NCBI GenBank assembly: GCA_900547765.1
Contig: URIA01000051.1
Location: 1 to 17,472 of the forward strand
From: an uncultured Collinsella sp.
GTDB lineage: Bacteria > Actinomycetota > Coriobacteriia > Coriobacteriales > Coriobacteriaceae
DNA length: 17,472 nt
Direction: 5' to 3'
Position numbers and translations under genes: made by a program. Shown here piece by piece: positions 1 through 6,878 of the stretch (position 1 is its first letter; every line of letters starts with the position of its first letter). The notes under the pieces are model-generated. The model made no database searches. It saw nothing but the letters and a program-made list of their open reading frames with translations, and had not been told where the DNA came from.

Positions 1-77
1 AGTTGAACGTCAGATTGTCCAAATGCGGCCCGCGCAGCGTCGAGCCGTTACGCGGTTTGGTAAAACCGCGTAACTAA
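1..77. other. Window edge, possible 3' end of an upstream plus-strand gene
   Basis: No gene can be assigned here. On the plus strand one frame is open from base 2 and stops with TAA at 71-73, giving a basic 23-residue tail (ending RFGKTA) that could be the C-terminus of a gene outside the window. One minus-strand frame is also open across 1-70. The stretch is too short to choose between them. The palindrome at 48-73 covers the putative plus-strand stop. Confidence 0.2.
48..73. repeat. Perfect 11-bp inverted repeat with 4-base loop
   Basis: Arm TTACGCGGTTT (48-58), loop GGTA (59-62), arm AAACCGCGTAA (63-73). It lies five bases beyond the stop codon of the minus-strand RGG gene. It would form a strong hairpin at the end of that mRNA, but no T-run follows on either strand, so it is not a textbook intrinsic terminator. 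It may act as a terminator or a 3'-end stabiliser, possibly for converging transcripts. Confidence 0.6.
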
Positions 78-890
78 CTAGAAGCGGTTACCGCGGAAGC
101 CGCCGCCGTTGCGGCCGCCGCGATCGCCACCGCGACCGCCGCGGTCGTTACCGCGGTTGCCGCCGAAGCCGCCACGGTTGCCACCGCGATCGCCATAGCC
201 ACCACGGTTGCCGCCAAAGCCGCCGCGACCGCCGCGGTCACCACCACGGCCACCGCGATCGCCAAAGCCGCCGCGACCGCCACGGTCGCCGCCACGGCCA
301 CCGCGATCGTCACGACCGCCGCGAGGACCGCGGTCCTCGTCCAGGCCCATGGCGACGAGCGGAGCGATGACCTTATCGAGAGCGGTCATCAGCTCGGTGG
401 CCTCCTCGTAAGAAAGCTCGGGCAGGAGCTTCTCCTTCTTGTTGGCAAGCTCGACCAGGCCCTCAGCGGCATCCTCGGCAGCGAAGACAACGATCTTGCG
501 CATATCGCCCTCGGCGTCGTCGATGCGGCCGACCAGATCGGCAGCCTCGGCCTCGGCCATCAGGCCATCGAGCTCACGAAGGCGCATGCCCAGCAGGTCG
601 GACATTTCCTTCTGCTCCATCTTGGGCTTGAGGTCAAGAAGCTTGATGGCGCGCTCGATGTTCGCCATGCGCTCGGCCTTGGCCTCCTCCTCCTTGGAAA
701 TAGCAAAGCGACGGCTACGCAGCAGGCGGGCGGCCTTCTGCATCTTGTCCATCAGCTCTTCGTCATCGTAATCAACGGCGGCCTCGACAACCTCGGCCTC
801 CTCCTCGGCGGAAACCTCGTCAGCAGCCTCAACCTCGGCAGCTTCGGTCTCGTTCTCGGTCTCGTTCATGATCTCTTCGTTCTCGGACAT
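78..890 (-). CDS. MarR-like winged-helix protein with acidic head and RGG-rich tail
   Basis: A 270-residue protein in three parts. Residues 1-45 are very acidic (Glu/Asp/Ala-rich). Residues about 50-180 read like a MarR-type winged helix: a helical lead-in, LLDLKPKMEQKEMSDLLGMR as the helix-turn-helix, a short wing near GDMRKIVVF, then the LSYEEATELMTALDKVI closing helix. Residues about 187-270 are almost only Arg, Gly, Asp, Asn and Phe, with repeated DRGGRGG and RGGFG units. RGG tails are known RNA-binding and condensate-forming segments, so a nucleic-acid-binding role is inferred; no target is known. The ATG at 890 is preceded by AAGGAG at good spacing. The tail is encoded by G+C-rich tandem repeats that give spurious frames on the other strand. 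The MarR assignment rests on pattern resemblance. Confidence 0.8.
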   Translation of the reverse strand: MSENEEIMNETENETEAAEVEAADEVSAEEEAEVVEAAVDYDDEELMDKMQKAARLLRSRRFAISKEEEAKAERMANIERAIKLLDLKPKMEQKEMSDLLGMRLRELDGLMAEAEAADLVGRIDDAEGDMRKIVVFAAEDAAEGLVELANKKEKLLPELSYEEATELMTALDKVIAPLVAMGLDEDRGPRGGRDDRGGRGGDRGGRGGFGDRGGRGGDRGGRGGFGGNRGGYGDRGGNRGGFGGNRGNDRGGRGGDRGGRNGGGFRGNRF

Positions 891-1042
891 GAGACTCCTT
901 CTTGGCCCTCTCGGGCATCATCGCCCCATTCGCGGGGCCCGTCGCGCACTCTTTGCGCTTTAAACATTCATGCCTCTCGGCAAAACGTCCATTAGTTTAT
1001 GGTGTCGCCATCCAATCTAGCTGCAGAATCTATGTGCACACA

Positions 1043-2458
1043 TTAATGCGACATGTGCGACTCGCGACGAGCGTACACCAGTGACGCCACGAACCCGACC
1101 ACGGCAATTACAGCCGTCACACGCACGGCAGTTGCAAATCCAATCGCCTGGGCAACGTCCGTCGCAGCGCCAGCGGTGCCGGCAGTCGCCGCAGAACTCG
1201 AGAGCAAGCCGATAAACAGCGACGGGCCAAACGATGCGGCAATCATGTTCCACGTGTTGAGCAATGCCGTTCCGTGAGGATGCTCAGCGGCAGGAAGCGT
1301 CTCCAAGCCGGCCGTCTGCGAGGGGCTCAGCACCAGGCCGACTCCGGCATACACCACAACGGTCAGCGCCACGACGACGCCGATGTTCATGCTTGCCGCC
1401 GTCATCGAGATTGCAGTCTGCCCCACGGCAATCAGGGCAAAGCCGACCGGCAGCAGCGGCCATGCGCCACGGGCGTCCATCACGCGTCCGCCCACAATCG
1501 AGGTCACGGCGTTACAGGCAATCGCCGGCAAAATGAGCAGGCCCGCAACAAGTGCGGTCATGCCGTAGGCACCTTCAAAATAGAGCGGCAACAAAACACT
1601 CATCGAGAACGTCGTCATCATCGACACCACCACAAGCAGGCACGCAGGCCAAAAGCGAACGCTCGCCATGGGACGCACGTTAAGCACCGGATGCTCGAGC
1701 TTGAGCTGACGGGCCGCAAACAGGCCGAGCAGCACAACGGCAGCGAAAAGCGCCACGACACCGGCAATCAGATTGGTCGAGAACTCACCCACGGAATACA
1801 CAAACGCCGTAATGCCGGCAGCGAGCAAAACAACCGACAGAATGTCAAGCGTGGTGTTCGAGCGCTCTCCGACATTCTGGACATGCTTTACGCCCGCCGC
1901 AGCGACCGCAATGCCGCCCACCAGCGGCACTACGAACACCGCCCTCCAGCCAAATAACGTGCACATAAGACCGCTAATCACGGGTCCAAACGCCGGTCCT
2001 AGCGTAATGCATGCGCCGCCCAGGCTCAGATACAGACCGAGCTTCTCGCGCGGGGCGCAAGACAGCACCACGTTCATCATGAGCGGGAACAAGACGCCCG
2101 ATCCCGCAGCCTGCAAAATACGACTTGGCAGCAAAACGCTAAACGACGGAGCGACCAGGCACAGGACTTCGCCGGCGACCATGCATCCGCATGCGAAAAA
2201 CAGCAGCTTGCGCGTCGAGAAACGGCCGGACAGGAAGGCCATGATGGCCGTAAAAATCGACGTCACGATCATGTAGCCCGAGACGAGCCACTGTGCCGTG
2301 GTGGCACTCACCGAAAAGGCTGCCATAATGTCGTGCAACGCCACGTTAATGATGTTCTCGTTAAACGCGGCAACAAAGGCTGCAATATACATTACGACGA
2401 GAATCGCCGCAGAGGCCGATGGCGTTACTTGAACTTGTTGCTGAGATTTGCTCCCCAT
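1043..2458 (-). CDS. MFS transporter, DHA2-type drug exporter
   Basis: A 471-residue inner-membrane protein of the major facilitator superfamily, probably a proton-driven exporter of drugs or metabolites with about 14 membrane segments (DHA2). Evidence: hydrophobic segments from residue 16 onward, the first carrying FNENIINVAL in place of the usual LDxTIVNVAL; motif-A-like GRFSTRK at 78-84 after TM2; and a motif-C-like GGACITLGPAFGP stretch at about 147-159, typical of antiporters. The frame stays open upstream to 2869. I chose the ATG at 2458 because AGGAAGGAA lies just before it, the hydrophobic core starts soon after, and the extension would cover the promoter and start of the divergent deformylase-like gene. 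The C-terminus ends in RRESHMSH. The substrate cannot be told from sequence. Confidence 0.88.
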   Translation of the reverse strand: MGSKSQQQVQVTPSASAAILVVMYIAAFVAAFNENIINVALHDIMAAFSVSATTAQWLVSGYMIVTSIFTAIMAFLSGRFSTRKLLFFACGCMVAGEVLCLVAPSFSVLLPSRILQAAGSGVLFPLMMNVVLSCAPREKLGLYLSLGGACITLGPAFGPVISGLMCTLFGWRAVFVVPLVGGIAVAAAGVKHVQNVGERSNTTLDILSVVLLAAGITAFVYSVGEFSTNLIAGVVALFAAVVLLGLFAARQLKLEHPVLNVRPMASVRFWPACLLVVVSMMTTFSMSVLLPLYFEGAYGMTALVAGLLILPAIACNAVTSIVGGRVMDARGAWPLLPVGFALIAVGQTAISMTAASMNIGVVVALTVVVYAGVGLVLSPSQTAGLETLPAAEHPHGTALLNTWNMIAASFGPSLFIGLLSSSAATAGTAGAATDVAQAIGFATAVRVTAVIAVVGFVASLVYARRESHMSH

Positions 2459-2619
2459 GCATTTCCTTCCTCTTGGAACGACAGTCGCATCGCCCCAGAG
2501 GAACGGTCCAGGGCGAAAAATGAGCCCTAGACTTACGCCAGACGCCGTACACGACGAATCTGGCAACATGGTCCAACATCGAAAGATTGTAACGCTGACG
2601 CGCAGCTTTCCTTCCGCGC

Positions 2620-2625
2620 TATTAT
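2620..2625 (+). promoter_or_regulatory. Possible -10 box of the deformylase-like gene
   Basis: TATTAT at 2620-2625 with a weak CTGACG at 2595-2600 (19-base spacer) would start transcription about 30 bases before the gene. It lies in the 205-base gap between the divergent MFS and deformylase-like genes. I see no clear operator or riboswitch there. Confidence 0.3.
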
Positions 2626-2663
2626 TAAAAGTCCACGAAAGCACGAGACATGAGGAGCCCGCC

Positions 2664-3074
2664 ATGATTAAGCCCATCATGAAATCCGAGTTCTTTTTGC
2701 GCCTGCCTTCCGAAGACGCGGGACCCGACGATGCCGCGACCGGGCAGGACCTCCTGGATACGCTCCATGAGCATGAGCACGAGTGCGTGGGCCTTGCCGC
2801 CAACATGATTGGCGTGCGCAAACGCATCATCTGCGTAAAGGACGGCAACAGGACGCTGCTGATGTACAACCCTCAAATTCTTGAGCAGGTCAATTCCTAT
2901 CAGACGAGCGAAGAATGCCTCTCGCTTTCCGGCGAGCGCCCCTGTACTCGCTATCGCCGCATTAAGGTTGAGTATTTGGACGAGAATTTCGTCCACCGCA
3001 TCAAAAACTTCTCGGGCTACACCGCCGAAATCATCCAACACGAAATCGACCACTGTTGCGGAATCGTTATTTAG
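2664..3074 (+). CDS. Peptide-deformylase-like protein, variant motif 1
   Basis: A 136-residue member of the peptide deformylase fold, which removes formyl groups from new proteins using a metal ion. Metal ligands are intact: Cys85 in EECLSL (motif 2; usual form EGCLS) and His126/His130 in QHEIDH (motif 3), with catalytic Glu127. Motif 1 reads VGLAANMIG, with Met48 where canonical enzymes have the catalytic Gln that contacts the formyl group. The protein is shorter than typical deformylases (about 150-190 residues) and has a minimal C-terminus. GAGGAG precedes the ATG at 2664. I recall AANMIG forms in firmicute proteins annotated as deformylase, so the change may mark a subfamily and not decay; activity on formyl-Met peptides is uncertain. 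It is followed by a terminator, so it is a single-gene unit divergent from the MFS exporter. Confidence 0.85.
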   Translation: MIKPIMKSEFFLRLPSEDAGPDDAATGQDLLDTLHEHEHECVGLAANMIGVRKRIICVKDGNRTLLMYNPQILEQVNSYQTSEECLSLSGERPCTRYRRIKVEYLDENFVHRIKNFSGYTAEIIQHEIDHCCGIVI

Positions 3075-3090
3075 TTCCGCCGATTCAAGA

Positions 3091-3127
3091 AAGCTCCCTG
3101 CAGCGAAACAACTGCAGGGAGCTTTTC
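3091..3127 (+). terminator. Hairpin terminator between deformylase-like and aminotransferase genes
   Basis: Perfect 13-bp stem: AAGCTCCCTGCAG (3091-3103), loop 3104-3111, CTGCAGGGAGCTT (3112-3124), followed by TTC. It lies between two converging genes. The U-tract is short on both strands, so it may serve both directions weakly. Confidence 0.75.
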
Positions 3128-3149
3128 ATAGTGCGGAACTTCTATCCCA

Positions 3150-4367
3150 CTAGCTCTGGCGGTAGTGATCGAAGAAGTCGGCGAGGTCTTCGAGGGACTC
3201 CTTGAGCACTTCCATGCGCGGCAGGTACACGATACGGAAGTGGTCGGGCTCAGCCCAGTTGAAGCCGCCGCCGCGCGTGATCAGGATCTTCTTCTCGTGC
3301 AGCAGGTCAAGGGCGAACTGCTCGTCATCGGTAATGTTGAACTTCTTCACATCCATCTTGGGGAAGATGTAGAACGCCGCACGCGGCTTAACCACCGAGA
3401 TGCCGTCAATCTTGTTGAGCGCCTCATACACAAAGTTGCGCTGCTCGTAGACACGGCCGCCGGGGCGGATGTAGTCGTTGACGGACTGATGGCCACCGAG
3501 CGCCGTCTGAACGATCGACTGAGCCGGCACGTTGGAGCACAGGCGCATGTTGGAGAGCATGTTGATGCCCATGATGAAGTCGCTCATGCAGCGCTGGTTG
3601 CCCGAAAGCACCATCCAGCCAATACGATAGCCCGCGATCATGTGCGACTTGGACAGACCGCTAAAGGTGACGCAGGGCAGATCGGGAGCGAGCGAGGCAA
3701 TCGAGACGTGCTCGTAGCCGTCCATGCACAGGCGGTCGTAGATCTCATCAGCAAAGATCATCAGCTGATGCCTGCGTGCAACCTCGACGATGCCCTCGAG
3801 CACCTCGCGCGGATAGACGGAACCCGTGGGGTTGTTGGGGTTGATGATGACGAGGGCTTTGGTCGCGCTCGTGATCTTGGACTCCATATCCTCCAGGTCG
3901 GGATACCAATCCGCCTGCTCATCGCACAGATAGTGCACAGGATGACCGCCGGCAAGGGTTGCGCACGCCGTCCAGAGCGGATAGTCGGGGCTGGGGATCA
4001 GAATCTCGTCGCCATTGTCGAGCAGCGCGTTCATCGAAAGCTGAATGAGCTCGGACACGCCGTTGCCCGTGTAGATATGCTCCATCTGAACGTTGGGCAA
4101 GCCCTTGATCTGCGAATACTGCATGATCGCCTTGCGCGCGGAGAACAGGCCACGCGAGTTGGAATAGCCTTCGCAGTCGGGCAGCTGCTGGCGCATGTCC
4201 TTGATGACCTCATCGGGCGTGCGGAAACCGAAGGGCGCCGGGTTGCCGATATTGAGCTTGAGGATGCGCTCGCCCTCGTCCTCCATACGGGCGGCCTCGT
4301 CGACGACGGGACCGCGCACGTCATACAGGACGTTATCGAGCTTGGTGGATTTAGAAAAAGTACGCAT
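3150..4367 (-). CDS. alaA: Internal start giving free AlaA-like enzyme
   Basis: Alternative product of the fusion gene. In the linker, AAGGAG sits seven bases before an in-frame ATG at 4367. Translation from there gives 405 residues starting MRTFSKSTKLDNV, the length I recall for E. coli AlaA, with the PLP lysine at position 240. What is seen is a strong ribosome site and start at exactly the domain border. That both the 506- and 405-residue forms are made is inference. The site could also be a relic of a former separate enzyme gene that became fused to an upstream regulator gene. Confidence 0.5.
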   Translation of the reverse strand: MRTFSKSTKLDNVLYDVRGPVVDEAARMEDEGERILKLNIGNPAPFGFRTPDEVIKDMRQQLPDCEGYSNSRGLFSARKAIMQYSQIKGLPNVQMEHIYTGNGVSELIQLSMNALLDNGDEILIPSPDYPLWTACATLAGGHPVHYLCDEQADWYPDLEDMESKITSATKALVIINPNNPTGSVYPREVLEGIVEVARRHQLMIFADEIYDRLCMDGYEHVSIASLAPDLPCVTFSGLSKSHMIAGYRIGWMVLSGNQRCMSDFIMGINMLSNMRLCSNVPAQSIVQTALGGHQSVNDYIRPGGRVYEQRNFVYEALNKIDGISVVKPRAAFYIFPKMDVKKFNITDDEQFALDLLHEKKILITRGGGFNWAEPDHFRIVYLPRMEVLKESLEDLADFFDHYRQS

Positions 4368-4670
4368 GGTGGTGCTCCTTGCAATTTGAGCTGAGGGATG
4401 GGGTTCGGGCTTGGAATCGTTGCGGGGTGATGATGCCTCGCCTTGATCGGCGTCGCCGGCAAGCAGCCAGGTAACATCGACCTCCAAAATACGGGCGAGC
4501 AGCTCAGCCACATCGCGCCGCGGAATCGTCTTGCCGCTCACATATTGGCTCATCTGACTCTTGCCGAGTTTTTTGCCGAGCATCTCCGATGCGCGGATCA
4601 CGTCCGACTGGCGAACGTCGCGATCGGACATAGCCTGTCGCAGACGATCGCTAAACGTCTCTTGGGCCAC
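3150..4670 (-). CDS. XRE helix-turn-helix fused to AlaA-like alanine aminotransferase
   Basis: A 506-residue fusion. Residues 5-73 form an XRE/Cro-type helix-turn-helix (RQSDVIRASEMLGKKLGKSQ, then MSQYVSGKTIPRRDVAELL). Residues 74-101 are a polar, proline-containing linker. Residues 102-506 closely match AlaA, the PLP enzyme that makes alanine from pyruvate and glutamate, from SKSTKLDNVLYDVRGPV to the end. Visible PLP signatures: GNGVSEL, PDYPLW, INPNNPTG, FADEIYD and SGLSK, whose Lys341 (Lys240 of the enzyme part) should bind PLP. The GTG at 4670 is chosen because AAGGAGG lies five bases upstream; an in-frame ATG at 4709 lacks such a site and lies inside the operator region. The design recalls MocR regulators (GntR head plus aminotransferase) but with an XRE head and an apparently complete enzyme. 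GTTCAATT repeats upstream suggest autoregulation. Confidence 0.88.
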   Translation of the reverse strand: MAQETFSDRLRQAMSDRDVRQSDVIRASEMLGKKLGKSQMSQYVSGKTIPRRDVAELLARILEVDVTWLLAGDADQGEASSPRNDSKPEPHPSAQIARSTTMRTFSKSTKLDNVLYDVRGPVVDEAARMEDEGERILKLNIGNPAPFGFRTPDEVIKDMRQQLPDCEGYSNSRGLFSARKAIMQYSQIKGLPNVQMEHIYTGNGVSELIQLSMNALLDNGDEILIPSPDYPLWTACATLAGGHPVHYLCDEQADWYPDLEDMESKITSATKALVIINPNNPTGSVYPREVLEGIVEVARRHQLMIFADEIYDRLCMDGYEHVSIASLAPDLPCVTFSGLSKSHMIAGYRIGWMVLSGNQRCMSDFIMGINMLSNMRLCSNVPAQSIVQTALGGHQSVNDYIRPGGRVYEQRNFVYEALNKIDGISVVKPRAAFYIFPKMDVKKFNITDDEQFALDLLHEKKILITRGGGFNWAEPDHFRIVYLPRMEVLKESLEDLADFFDHYRQS

Positions 4671-4691
4671 TAGAACCTCCTTGCTGGCAAA

Positions 4692-4772
4692 GTTCAATTT
4701 ATACAACACGAATTGAACCTGAGTTCAATTTAGGCAGCAGTATAACGCCGTGCTATTTCGAATAGTTCAATT
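4692..4772. promoter_or_regulatory. Operator array of four GTTCAATT boxes
   Basis: The octamer GTTCAATT occurs at 4692-4699, 4723-4730 and 4765-4772, and inverted (AATTGAAC) at 4711-4718. The second and inverted copies make a perfect 8-bp inverted repeat with a 4-base centre (CTGA) at 4711-4730. A TATAAA/GTATAA-like -10 on the minus strand lies between the first two boxes, and the box at 4723-4730 itself supplies a TTGAAC -35 on that strand. Binding there would block the promoter of the helix-turn-helix/AlaA gene, fitting autorepression by its own XRE domain. Binding by that protein is inferred. Confidence 0.65.
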
Positions 4773-4833
4773 TCAAAAATAAAATGAGCAAGACCTCGAG
4801 ATTTATCCCAAGGCGATAACGACGTGCACGCAT

Positions 4834-5691
4834 TTAGAGGTATTCGAGGAAACGAGCGGCGGCAAGCGAAACATCGGCCGTTCGATATATGGCGTTGATC
4901 TGCCGATGGGGATGCCCCTCGAGCGAACGCACGGCAACATCGAACTGACAGCGACGCAAGATGAGCGCCGGAAGGATGCTCACGCCCAGGCCATCCTCGA
5001 CCATAGCCATAATCGCATAGTCATCCCAAGTCGACAGTTTTGAGCGCACCGCCAGCCCCGCCCGACGGAACAGCGGCGTAATCTCGTCGTCGCTACCGCG
5101 TTCCAGCAGAATAAACTGCTCGTTTGCCAAATCGGCAAGGGAAACGACCTCCGCCGTGGCAAGCGAGGAGTCCGCTGGCACCACGGCCATCAACTCGTCT
5201 TGCACCAACGGTCGCGACGCCATGCCGGCGCCGCGTGGCTCGCGCGGAATAAAGCCCAGGTCGCAGCGGCCTTCCGCCACCCATTGCTCAATCTCGGAGT
5301 AATCACCCATCAGCAGCTCGTAATCGACATCCGGATGATCGGCGCGAAAGCGCGCAATCACCGGCGGCAGTACATGGGTCGCCACACTCGAAAACGTACC
5401 GATGCAGATCTTGCCGCGCATGAGCCCACGCATCTCGTCCACGTGTCGCTGCAGGCGGCCAAACTCCTCGCAGAGCGCCTCAACCGCCGGCATGATCTGC
5501 CGCCCATCGGCAGAAAGCACCACACCCTCGCGGCTGCGGTCGAGCACCTTAAAACCCCAATCGGTCTCAAGGTCGCCCACCATGCGGCTCACGCCCGACT
5601 GCGAATAGCTCAGCCGCTCGGCGGCGCGCGTAAAACTGCCGGCCCGCACCGTCTCGAGCAGCACCTGCATCTTTTGAATATTCGTTTCCAC
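4834..5691 (-). CDS. LysR-family transcriptional regulator
   Basis: A 285-residue LysR-type regulator. The N-terminal winged helix is clear: METNIQKMQVLLETVRAGSF, then TRAAERLSYSQSGVSRMVGDLE as the recognition helix-turn-helix (about residues 20-42). The rest is the periplasmic-binding-protein-like effector domain, starting near GKICIGTFSSVATHVLPPVI and ending at LEYL. Length is slightly short of the usual 290-310. The start is a GTG at 5691, supported by GGTGGAGG eight bases upstream. It is divergent from an EamA-type exporter, so by the usual LysR arrangement it probably controls that gene and itself through sites in the 118-base gap. The effector is unknown. Confidence 0.92.
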   Translation of the reverse strand: METNIQKMQVLLETVRAGSFTRAAERLSYSQSGVSRMVGDLETDWGFKVLDRSREGVVLSADGRQIMPAVEALCEEFGRLQRHVDEMRGLMRGKICIGTFSSVATHVLPPVIARFRADHPDVDYELLMGDYSEIEQWVAEGRCDLGFIPREPRGAGMASRPLVQDELMAVVPADSSLATAEVVSLADLANEQFILLERGSDDEITPLFRRAGLAVRSKLSTWDDYAIMAMVEDGLGVSILPALILRRCQFDVAVRSLEGHPHRQINAIYRTADVSLAAARFLEYL

Positions 5692-5736
5692 GGCACCCCT
5701 CCACCTTTACATGAGTTTTTGTCATGTTATCCATGC

Positions 5737-5742
5737 ATTATA
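5737..5742 (-). promoter_or_regulatory. -10 box of the LysR gene
   Basis: On the minus strand these bases read TATAAT, the consensus -10, about 46 bases before the GTG start. No good -35 is seen at the right distance, which suits a regulated promoter. Confidence 0.5.
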
Positions 5743-5763
5743 TTCGCTTTTCTTCTAAAGCCA

Positions 5764-5780
5764 GTTCACCCATAGTGAAC
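5764..5780. promoter_or_regulatory. LysR-type binding site (T-N11-A palindrome)
   Basis: GTTCAC (5764-5769), CCATA, GTGAAC (5775-5780): a perfect 6-bp inverted repeat that contains T-N11-A (5766-5778), the LysR-family consensus. It lies just upstream of the LysR -10 and between the divergent genes. A second, weaker pair, CATGA/TCATG, is at 5710-5714 and 5722-5726. Confidence 0.6.
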
Positions 5781-5809
5781 ATGCTCGAATATAGAGGGGA
5801 TGTCAGCAC

Positions 5810-6721
5810 ATGAACAACGGATTGTTTACGTACTTAGCAGCATTGCTATTGTTTGGCTCCAACGGCATCATCGCCGCTGCCATCGCGCTGCCGAGCTCCG
5901 ATATCGTACTGTTGCGCACGTTTTTGGGCGCTCTCACCCTTGCCGCCGTCCTCTTCATAACCAAGCGCCATAACCTGCAGGCTCCGTCTCGCCCCCGCGA
6001 GGCCGCAGCGCTCATCGTCTCGGGCGCCGCGCTGGGCGCCAGCTGGATTTTCCTGTTCCGCGCCTATCAGACGATCGGCGTTGGTATCTCCTCGCTGTTG
6101 TATTACTGTGGCCCCATCATCGTTATGGCCCTCTCCCCGCTCATTTTTGGCGAAAAGCTGACCGGCAGCAAAATCGCCGGCTTTATCGCCGTCGCCTGCG
6201 GTGCTTTTCTCATTGCAGCGCAAGGTCTAGGCGGCAATATGCCCATTGCGGGCATCGTCTGTGGAATCGCCTCGGCCTTCTGCTATGCATTGATGGTCAT
6301 CGCCAGCAAGGGTGCGCCTCACATCGAGGGCCTCGAGAACTCCGCACTCCAAGTGAGCGCCGCCTTTGTGACCGCACTGGCCCTCACGCTCATCACGCAG
6401 GGCGCTCCCTCATTCCTGTCCGCCGGCGTCGCCGCCAGTATTGATTGGCGCGCCGTCGCTATGCTCGGCGTCGTCAACACCGGCATTGGTTGCCTGCTCT
6501 ACTTTAGCGCCGTCGCCAAGCTGCCCGTCCAGACCGTCGCCGTCGTCGGCTACCTCGAGCCGCTTTCGGCGGTCGTGTTCTCGGCCGCCCTTTTGGGTGA
6601 AGCCATAACACCGGTCCGCCTGATGGGCGCCGCGCTTATCATCGGCGGCGCGATTTTTTGCGAACTCGCCGGCAAACGCGCAAACGCCAAGGCTGGCATC
6701 GCCCAGACAGCACGTGCTTAA
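5810..6721 (+). CDS. EamA-family (DMT) transporter
   Basis: A 303-residue inner-membrane protein with about ten hydrophobic segments in two EamA halves (about residues 1-140 and 148-290), typical of drug/metabolite transporters such as RhaT- and YdcZ-like exporters. Seen: GLFTYLAALLLFGSNGIIAA at the start, RTFLGALTLAAVLF, and in the second half LGVVNTGIGCLLYFSAVAKLPVQTVAVVGYLEPLSAVVFS, the usual EamA signature ending in a GYLEPL-type motif. The ATG at 5810 has GAGGGGA about nine bases upstream. It is divergent from a LysR gene, which probably regulates it. The substrate is not predictable; amino acids or their analogues are common for this family. Confidence 0.9.
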   Translation: MNNGLFTYLAALLLFGSNGIIAAAIALPSSDIVLLRTFLGALTLAAVLFITKRHNLQAPSRPREAAALIVSGAALGASWIFLFRAYQTIGVGISSLLYYCGPIIVMALSPLIFGEKLTGSKIAGFIAVACGAFLIAAQGLGGNMPIAGIVCGIASAFCYALMVIASKGAPHIEGLENSALQVSAAFVTALALTLITQGAPSFLSAGVAASIDWRAVAMLGVVNTGIGCLLYFSAVAKLPVQTVAVVGYLEPLSAVVFSAALLGEAITPVRLMGAALIIGGAIFCELAGKRANAKAGIAQTARA

Positions 6722-6878
6722 AAGCCCCTGCTTTGAAATGCTACCTGCGTAGATAAATAATCCCCAGCTGAGGATTATTGTCTAAAATAACCCGATGTGC
6801 CAAACTGCTCTTGTATGTATAAAGACGGCATAAAGTTTTTTGTCCTAGACAGATAACCGGATGTCTAAGGGAGTCCTC
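6722..6878 (+). promoter_or_regulatory. Kup leader with two small hairpins
   Basis: The leader holds an 8-bp stem AATAATCC/GGATTATT (6757-6764 and 6773-6780) not followed by T's, a TATAAA at 6818-6823 that may be a -10, a T6 run at 6836-6841, and a stem TAGACA (6846-6851)/TGTCTA (6862-6867). The second stem overlaps the first base of the AAGGGAG ribosome site, so it could limit translation. I looked for the c-di-AMP (ydaO) riboswitch common before K+ transporters and did not recognise it. Confidence 0.35.

Noticed and set aside
108..320. CRISPR-like or satellite repeat from the repetitive G+C-rich sequence
   Set aside because: The repeats are in frame with RGG codons of the minus-strand protein, with no spacer structure.
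2459..2869. N-terminal extension of the MFS transporter to 2869
   Set aside because: The added residues are not membrane-like, cover the divergent gene's promoter and start, and lack a ribosome site, while AGGAAGGAA precedes the ATG at 2458.
3165..4394. 409-residue plus-strand frame opposite the aminotransferase gene
   Set aside because: Shadow of a strongly recognised AlaA-like gene; no domain pattern of its own.
6722..6878. c-di-AMP (ydaO) riboswitch before kup
   Set aside because: Family commonly has one, but I could not find its conserved core; only simple hairpins are visible.
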